A stretch of 10,342 nucleotides of DNA from CAIKXD01 sp035439485 (lineage in GTDB: Bacteria; Bacteroidota; Bacteroidia; UBA4408): the NCBI GenBank assembly GCA_035439485.1, contig DAORKI010000120.1:1-10342 (forward strand), written 5' to 3'. Positions 1 through 9,300 of this stretch are shown piece after piece (within the stretch, counting starts at the first letter, position 1; every line of letters begins with the position of its first letter). The notes beneath the pieces are model-generated. The model did no database searches. It saw nothing but the letters and a program-made list of their open reading frames with translations, and was not told the DNA's origin. The position numbers were made by a program, and so were the translations under genes.

Positions 1-105
1 ACTTTTTGAGGGACGACTATTTAATTTAAATTAGTAAACTAACAAAATCAATATCATATCGAGTCTATACAAAACGACAACATTCAAAATTAATCTACTC
101 CACAA

Positions 106-372
106 TTATTTTCTAATAATTACCTTCTCATTATATTGGTTGCTGCCATTAATCACATTTAGCATATAAATTCCAGCATCTAGCTCAATGGTAGAGATAA
201 AAATTCTATTTTGTTGATTTAAATCATTAAGCGTATAGTGCTTTAATAATTTACCACTAATATCAAACAAATTTACAACCAAATTTTCTTCCCATACTTG
301 ATTGTATATAACACTAAATCCGTCATTAGAGCTAGGATTAGGGCTAATGTTTAACATGCTTGACAATGATGG
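106..372 (-). other. Type A T9SS C-terminal sorting domain (Por secretion tail)
   Basis: The last 88 residues have the hallmarks of the TIGR04183-type sorting domain: LNISPNPSSNDGF, then VVNLFDISGKLL, LDAGIYMLNV and a basic end, EKVIIRK. In this family the domain directs periplasmic cargo through the T9SS outer-membrane translocon. It is then cleaved, with the cargo released or linked to surface lipopolysaccharide. The frame ends in TAA at 106-108 straight after the terminal Lys, so the domain is complete. Confidence 0.92.
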
Positions 373-3300
373 ACTATTGAAGTTGACTGCATCAATTTCA
401 CTATAGGTAAACTTTCCATCAAAATCTGTTTGTTTTAAACGATAATATGATGTTCCATTCAGTGGATTTGAATCGGTAAAAGAATATTCCTTAAAATCAT
501 TACTATTTCCGCTTCCATCTATATTAGCAATTGGTTCAAAGTATTTGGCATCACTACTTCTTTCTAGTGTAAAAAAATCGTTGTTTGTTTCTGTTAAAGT
601 GCTCCAATTTATTACTACTTGATCTAAAACTGGAATTGCGTCAAACAACATTAAACTAATTGGTAATGGTGAGCCATTTCCATTGGCTGTAAAATCACTA
701 AAAGAAAATAAAGTTGACCAATTCGTTGTATGTGTGCCTGGATTTACCATACCTGTTCCCATCATGTAAACTGCACCACTGCCGTAAGCTGCAATCCATC
801 CTGCGTTATCGTGTTTATATGGAAATAAGTTTGCTTCTACTCCAACAACATCACCTGCAACCCAAGTATATTGCACACTATATAAAGAGTTTGCTGGTAC
901 ATTGTTTGGGGTTACATTCCAATATCTTTTAAGATAATTCGTTGAAGTTCCCAAGTTTGGATGTGGTGAATTAACCACATGTACACTTAATTGTGTGTTT
1001 GCTAATAAAGATGCACTTGCATCAAAAGTAACTTGAATAGGTGTGTAGTGCAATGCATCTCCAATTGGCCAGTTATAGGTGGTTGAATTGGCCGTTGTAT
1101 ACCTCACCCAATTAGAACTTGTGTTCCCTGAAATAACATATTCTGTTGCTGTTCCGCCAATCAATGTTCCATCATTGGCAACTGTTCCAAGTGTTAAGGT
1201 ATTGTTATTTAAATTTACTTTTCCACTAATAAGACTTATGGTATTTAAAACATCTACGTTTGAGTTCATTATTACATTGCCAGCAGAAACTGCAAAATCT
1301 ATATCATAAAATGTTTCTGTCCCTGAATAATTAATAGATTGATTTCCTGCCGTTGAACGATTAAAAGTTACTTTACGATTATTATGTGTAAACACCGATG
1401 TGCTAGCACGTGTCCAATCTCCTCCAACATTTATATTGCCTCCATTTAAAGTTGATAATACCAGTGTTGCAATACCTGCTGTTCCAACTGTTACATCACC
1501 AGCTACACTTAAATCTGCGCTCATAGGTGTAATATTCATCGACAATTGCGATCCATCATTCACCAACAAATCTCCTGAAATAGCTTTGGCTATTGCAGGT
1601 GCTCCATTGCCTAAATCGAGTGTTGTATTATTGCTAAGTGTTACATGATGAGGATAACCTGCACCAATTGTTGCACTCCATTCTAAACCTGCGTTATAAA
1701 TACCAGATGATTCATAGGTAAGCATTGAACCAGTTGCATAAAAAGGTGCCGTTCCTGCAATTGATGGTGAAGTTGTTACTTTTAGGTTTCCATTATTTAA
1801 AATATTCAGTGTCCCACTATTATTAATACTTCCCCCATTTAAAATTAAATTTCCGCTCACATTGGTAGTTCCACTTGCCTGAATGTTAAACTGACCAGCA
1901 TCTTGAGAGTAACTTGCATTATTGTCAATTGTACCGGTGCCTGAAATACTTAAATTAAACAAGCTGTTGACTGTACCGGTTATATTTGAGACTCTAAAGT
2001 TTTCAAAATCTGCATTACCTCCCACAATACTTTGTGCAGAAACTCCATTAAACTCAACTGTACTTCCTGTAATTGTAGTACCTGATGTGGAAGGTGTATA
2101 ATTACCACATACTCTAATTGTTCCTATTGCGCTTAAAACACGAGGTCCACCTGTTACATTTAAATTCCCATAATTAATTGGAGGAACGGGTTGTGATGTA
2201 ATTTTAGTAAGGTTAAAAGTACTTGAACAATCAAAATTGGTGCTGGTTGTTCCAGCATAAGTTAAATTTCCATTTACGGTAAATGTGCTTCCCGCTGCCA
2301 AATTTAAAGCTCCTATTGCATTTAATGTTAGATTGTATACCGAAATGTTACCTGTTATGTTTAGTTGATTTGTTCCAGGTACATTAATTACAATATTATC
2401 TGTTGGTAATGGTCCACCAACAATTGCTGGAGTCCAATTATTACCGTTGGTATAAACACTTGAAACTGATCCATTCCAGATATAAGTACCATTTATGATT
2501 CTTCCTACCCAATCAGCAGCAACTGTTGTGGCTGTAACTGTTAATGGTCCACTAATATGTGTTAATATTCCTGAACTTATGGTTGTGCCTGAAGTTGAAC
2601 TTCCTGCATCTTCTGTCCAATTTAAAGTAGTGTTATCAAAACGATTTAAGTTTATATTCGTTACTGTGCCGTTAATATCACTAGGTAAAAATGTAAATTG
2701 ACTGGAGTAAACATATGTTCCAGCTGAGGTACTTAAATCGGTTTTCCAATATCTATTAGAAATAAAATCAACTTGTGGATTTGGTGAATTTAATTGTGGG
2801 TGTGTTGATCCTACTGTTCTAATATTTAAAGTTCTTGAAATGCTGTTCGAATTAAAAGTATAACTAGCTGGAGTGTAATTGGTAGAGGTTCCTATTGGAT
2901 ATAAATAAACCTGTGGAAAACCAGATGTAGCAATGGTTCTGCGTAATTCTCCAGTACTGTTTGTTTGTAAAAATGCTGTTGAGGAACCTCCTATTAAATT
3001 ACTACCAAGATTTCCTGATAGTGTTATATTATTAGCTCCCAATTGAACTATTCCATTTGTTACTGAAAGTACCCCCGCCAAGGTTGTTGAAGAGGTTTGC
3101 ACAATAGCAGGATTGGCTCCAGAGGTATTATCAAATTCTAAATTATTAACTGTTGCTGGTAAACCGTTACCTGTAACTTGTGCCGCAGAAGCTCTGTAAA
3201 TATAATTAGCGCCTGTTGAAAATACACGTGATGTTGTTGTTTGAATATTTCCAGAGGCTGTTGGCGAAGTACTTATTCCATTTGGAGAACCAATTATTAA

Positions 3301-6300
3301 TGTCCCTCCTGAATTCAAATTGAAGTTACCATTGTTGGTGGTTGCTGTGCTAACGATATTAGTACCACAGTCAAGTGTGGCGTTATTAAAAACGCTCACT
3401 GCTGCAGCATTAGCCATAATAAAATTATTTTGAAGCTGAAGCGTATTTGTTGTTGTTCCGTTTCCAACATTCCAATCTATAGCATTGGCATTAATACCTG
3501 TTGCAGTACAAATAAAGGTTTGTATACCAGTGCTTTTCACAAAGTTAAAATCTGCCGTGTTTCCACTTTTATCAATTTTACCTGTCCCTGAAATTGTAAA
3601 ATTACCTTCTAATCGCACTGAGGTTGTTCCTCCTCCACTCACTAAATCAAGTATTCCAGCTGACTGATTGTAATTGCCTTTAATGGTTATAATGTTACCT
3701 GCTGCAAGCCCAACTTGAAATGTTTGAGCTACTGCACCTGTATTCAAAATTGTAAAGTCGCCATTTATTGTAGTGAGCAAGCCATTTGTTCTAATATTAG
3801 CAGTTGCTGCATTGTCATAAATAAAATGATGAAATGCTTGGCCGCAATTGAGCAATTGATTTCCATTAGATGCGCCCATCACATGACATGTTGAACCACT
3901 TGCCCATGTTGCAGTTGGAATAGTGCCAGGATTCACTCCTATTCTGCTATGTTCATATTTACCTGTTCCACTAAAATTTAAACTCCCATTATTGGTTATA
4001 GTTGCATTGCTCCCTTTCAAAAATCCATCAACATTGGCAACAGCTGATGCCGAAAAAGTCAAAGTGCCCGCTGTTTGTTCATATCTTGCAGCAGCATTAA
4101 TTTGAACAGTACCATTCATGGTAACATTAAATGCTGATGATACATTCCCTCCTGTGTTACTTACAGTAACATGGTTAAAACTTGTGGTGTTTGTTAATAT
4201 GCTTTGAGCAGAGGTTCCATTAAACAAAACACTACTATTTGTAGTTGTAACTGCCCCAGCGGTTGGAGTATAGTTACCACAAATGCCAATAGTTCCACTT
4301 GGTGATAAAACCCTTGCTCCACCAACTATATTTAAATGTCCATAATTAAGTGGCGGTACTGTTTGTGGAAATACTGTGTTTGCAATTCTAAATGTACTCG
4401 AGCAATCAAATGAACCTGTAGCTGTGTTTACATAAGTCAAATTTCCATTGATGATTATTGTGGTATTTGCCAATAAATTTAATGCACCTGTTCCATTCAA
4501 GGTAAGGTTATTAATAGTAACACTTCCTGAACCAATTTCACACGGATTAGGAATATTAAAGCTTATATCTATATTGTCTGTTGAAACAGGCACACCAGCA
4601 GGAGTCCAATTTGAACCATCATACCAATCTGATGAAGTAACACCAGTCCAATATTTAACTGGACACCTTGCTGTTAGTTCAGCACCATTAATAGCAAAAT
4701 CGGCTTGAGTCAAGCTATTTGTGGTAACTATAGATGGAGATGTAATGGTCGATGGATAAGGGGTCCATAATCCACTAAAGAAAGATGAAATTAAAAAATT
4801 ATTTTCAGTACCATTCACATCTGCTGCTAAGTACCTTAAGGTAGGTTTGTATGTATACGTTCCACCAGCTCCGTTTTCAATTAAATACCATGCTCTACTT
4901 GTAAAATCAATCGGGGCAAGAGGTGTATTCATGTTTGGACTTGTTGCATCTGATACCCTAGTACCAACAATTCTAGCAACTGAGTTGGCAGAGAAATTTA
5001 ATGAAATCGGTGAGTATTCGGTTGTCCCTGTTAAATCACCAATATAATAAACATAGTTTCTTGCGACAGTAGCTATAGCACGCATAAGATAGCCTGTTCC
5101 ATCAGCAGCTATCATGTTGGTAATGCTTGGTGTAGCATTCACTATCGCTGCAGCAGCATTGTTGTTTAAAGTTAAATCAAAGGCTCCTAATGATAAAACC
5201 CCATTGAGCTCAGTTAATACCCCAGTTGCTGGCAGTGATCTGCTTCCACTTAAAGATATCATACCTGTGCTATTAATTGTTAAGTTTGTAGGTCCGTTAC
5301 TTGAAGGAAATTCAACTCCTGCTGTATTACTTCCAGGCAGCAAATAAACTAAAGTTGTACCGGTAGCATTATAACTCACTGTTCCTCCAGTTATAGCGCC
5401 TAATGTTCTATAAAAGCTTGCACCATTATTTATTTGTAGTGTTCCTGTTAGGTTTATACCATTCGAATTGTTTAATACAATATCAATAGCATTTGTATAA
5501 GTGCCGCTTGAGGATACATTTTGAGCAACTGTGCCCAAAAACTCTATTACTCCAACTCCTCCTGTTGCTGCTGCTGCTGTTTGCTGCATAGTGCCAGCTG
5601 TAAATGTAAAATCACCACTAATATTTAATTTCCCTAATGAAGAAGCATTTCCTTGTGCAAAATCTAATACGCCAGCGGTTTGAGTATAACTCCCTCCAAT
5701 ATTTACAGTGGTGCTTCCTCCATTATTGAGCGACAGAGAAAGTTGCCCTCCATTAATATTAAAGTTTCCTCCAATATTAATCGTTTGCGTAGTATTACTT
5801 GATAATCTAACTTGGGCAGCCCCTGCCCCACTTGATGTTATTGTAAAGTTTCCGTTTACAGAAGTTAAATTTCCAGCCAATTGAGCACTATTTGATTGTG
5901 AAGTGCAGTTCCAAGTAAAATTTCCAAAGCTTTGAGCCAAGCCTAATGGTGTAAAATTACCTCCTCCTCCAGTGGTATATCCTTGTATGATACAATTTGA
6001 TGCAACATGCCATGTTGCTGTAGGAATAGTACCAGGAGATGTAGTGTAGTTATGGCGATAATTAGAACTTGAATTAAAAATTAAGTTACTCAAAGTGCTT
6101 GTTACAATGCCAAAATTATTAATACTTCCAGCAACAGTGGTAACTGAATTTGCACTGTTATAAGTGTTGGATGCTCCTGCCCCTGTTAAACTTAAGGTCC
6201 CCGAAATATCAGCTGAACATGAATTAATATAAGCTAATGTTATTGCGTTTGCGCTATTTATTTGTAAAGTACTTCCTGTTGCAATTACTAAGTCATTACT

Positions 6301-9300
6301 ATTTCCTCCACTAATTGTTAAATTCACAACTCCTGCGCTTTGTAAATTTATGGTGGTATTATTGCTTACTAATATTTTCCCAACTGTTTGTGTTGGAACA
6401 GCCGTGGCTGTTGTACTGGTTCCAGTATTAAACACTAAGATATCATTAACTGATGGAGTAGTGCGATTTGGAGTCCAATTAGTCGCGGTTCCCCAAACNN
6501 NNNNNNNNNNNNNNNNNNNNNNNNNNNNNNNNNNNNNNNNNNNNNNNNNNNNNNNNNNNNNNNNNNNNNNNNNNNNNNNNNNNNNNNNNNNNNNNNNNCT
6601 ATTGCTTATTGGCCAGTATCTACTTATATAATCAGATTGAGCAGGTAAATTGTTTAATTGTGGATGGTTAGATTGTACTACCCTAACACCAATGTTTCTG
6701 GCAATGCTATTTGCAGAAAAAGTCAATGAAATAGGACTATATTCAACAGTTCCAGTTGCCTCACCTACTGGAAATAAATAGGTTATAGGAAGTCCAGCTG
6801 TGGCAATAGCTCTTAATAATTGTCCTACACCATCTGCTCTAACCATGGTGGTTGCACCAAATGAAGCACTGGTAGTTATTGCTGCTGCAGTTGTATTATT
6901 AACTGTGAAATTATTTCCCGAAAGTACAAAAACTCCTCCATTTAAATTTAAGGTTCCATTTATCGTTCTTGCAGCATGTAAATTAATATTTCCAGAATTG
7001 TTAATTATTAAGTTAAAAGGCCCTGAAACAGCAGGAAACTCGCCAGAAGTAGTTGTAAAGCCTGTGGTGCCATTGTAGGCTAAAGTACCCGCAGCACCAT
7101 ATGTAAATCCTCCTGCCGATAATGAGGATCCTTCATTCATATTTAATGTACCATTTACAATACCATTGGTAATCACGTTGGTTGTTCCATTTAAGTTTAA
7201 ATTATTAAATGTTGTAGTATTTGAACCCCCAATGCTACCAGTACCACTGAATGTTACAGATCCATTATTATGAGTAAATATTGCGCTATTACTGAATGCA
7301 TTGGCAATAGTTAAAATTCCAGATGTTGAGATTAATGTACCGGCAGAAACAGTCAGATTATTTAAGCTGACAGCATTGGCACCAAAGGAAATGGTTCCTG
7401 CCCCTGTTTTAATTATTGAAGATGCAGGAGACGCAATAATTCCACCAAATGTCAGTGTCTGCGCATTGGCAGTAATTGTCCTATTTCCACTTATTAAAGT
7501 TGAACCGGTGCCGAAATTTAAATTTCTTGTTCCAGTAAATGCAAAATCTGCATTAATTTGAATTGGATAATTAATTGTTGTTATTGTAGCCCCAGTTGTA
7601 TTGTCAATTACTCCACCATTAATGGTAAAAGTGCTTGTAACAGCCCCTAAAGCATTGGCATTATTAACATTTAAAGTTCCGTTGTTTAAGGTTACTCCTC
7701 CTGTAAAAGCATTTGCACCTGATAAAGTAAGTGTTCCTGCACCGTTTTTAATGAATGCACCAGAAGAAGCTGCAAATGCCCCAGAAATTGTTAATTGATT
7801 GGTTGTGATGTCAATAATTGAAGTTGTTGCATTCGTTAAAGTTATACCTCTATTTGTTGTTGCTGTTGCGCCTGTATATTCAAGTGTTCCACCTCCTAAA
7901 ACAATATTTCCAGAGGCTGCGGCTGCGGCACCTAAATTACCCGATACCCCACCGTTTCCAATGGTTGCAACGCTCAAAACCCCTGCATTCAATGTAGTTG
8001 AACCTGTGTAGGCATTTGCACCACTCATAACCAAGGTACCAGCACCTGATTTAACGTATCCACCTGTTGTTGCAGCGCTGGAACCCGAAATGGTTAAGGT
8101 GTTAGCGCTTATATTAAATGTTGATATGCTACCATTTCCAAGTGTAAAATTTCGATCAGTAGAGGCTGTAGCACCTGTGTATAGCAATGTTCCTCCATTC
8201 ATTACCCAATTTGCAGCAGCATTTGTTGCTTGACCCAAATTTCCTGCAACACCTCCATTTCCAATACTAGATACACTTAATGCTCCATCACTAATGGTTG
8301 TAACACCGGTGTAAGTGTTTATACCTGATAATACTTGTGTTCCTGTGCCTGTTTTTGTTAATGATACTGTACCAGAGCCGTTTTGTATTATTCCACTAAA
8401 GCTTGTGTTGGTATTGTCACCTCCAATGGTCAATAACCTAGAACTTGCCACCGAATTGGTGATAGTACCTGTGCCTGATAAACTACCAGCTGTATGGTTA
8501 AAGTTGTTTAAATCCAATGTACCAGCTATAATATTCAAATTCCCAGTATGTGTTGTATTTGCTGACAATGAAATAATGTTCCCTGTATTATTGATTGTAA
8601 TACTACCTGCATTATTTTGAGTTAAACCAGATCCAGCAGACTGATTGGCACTTCCATTATAAATATAATTTGCTCCAGCGGAATAAACTCTTCCTCCCGT
8701 AGTTTGAATATTTCCAAGTGCTGTTCCAACATTTACAATACCATCGGTTGAAGTTATTCCTAATGTGGCACCACTTGATACTGTAAATGTACCCGCTCCA
8801 CTAACAATGGTTGTTGATGCAGCCATTTGTAGGGTGTTTCCGCTTACAACATTAAAATTTATTTCATTAGAAACTGTACCCCCACTTGTATAATTATGCG
8901 TTGTTCCAGAGGTAAATTGAATGATATTGTTAGTAGCTGTTCCAAGTTCGGTGATGGTTCCCCCTGTTTGAGAAAAATTTCCAACTATATTTAATGAGGT
9001 AATTCCTAGTCCTGAGCCCAAATTAAAAGTTCCACCTGTTTGTGAAAAATTACCAGATAAATTGATGGTTAAGTTATTTCCAGCACCACCTATGGATCCA
9101 CTTAAAATTCCTCCTGAAAAAATTAAGTCACCTCCTATTGACATTGTTAAAGGCGCGCCACCTGCCACAAACAAAGATCCACTTCCTGTTGACTGAATAG
9201 AGAAATTACCATTTATATTTAACAAACTAGAACAGCTTAAATTTATACCTGTTTGAGAAGTGCTATTCCAAAATACATGTCCAAAAGCTTGACCAAGTCC

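Noticed and set aside
1..105. Possible terminator for the giant gene, including the perfect palindrome TAATTTAAATTA
   Set aside because: The palindrome has no G-C pairs and is not followed by a T tract on the minus strand, so it would not make a stable terminator hairpin. Termination probably lies beyond the window edge or is Rho-dependent.
7303..8445. Regular spacing of about 300 bases that could suggest a DNA repeat array
   Set aside because: The period follows a roughly 100-residue protein repeat with diverged DNA. There are no short identical repeats with unique spacers, so it is not CRISPR.
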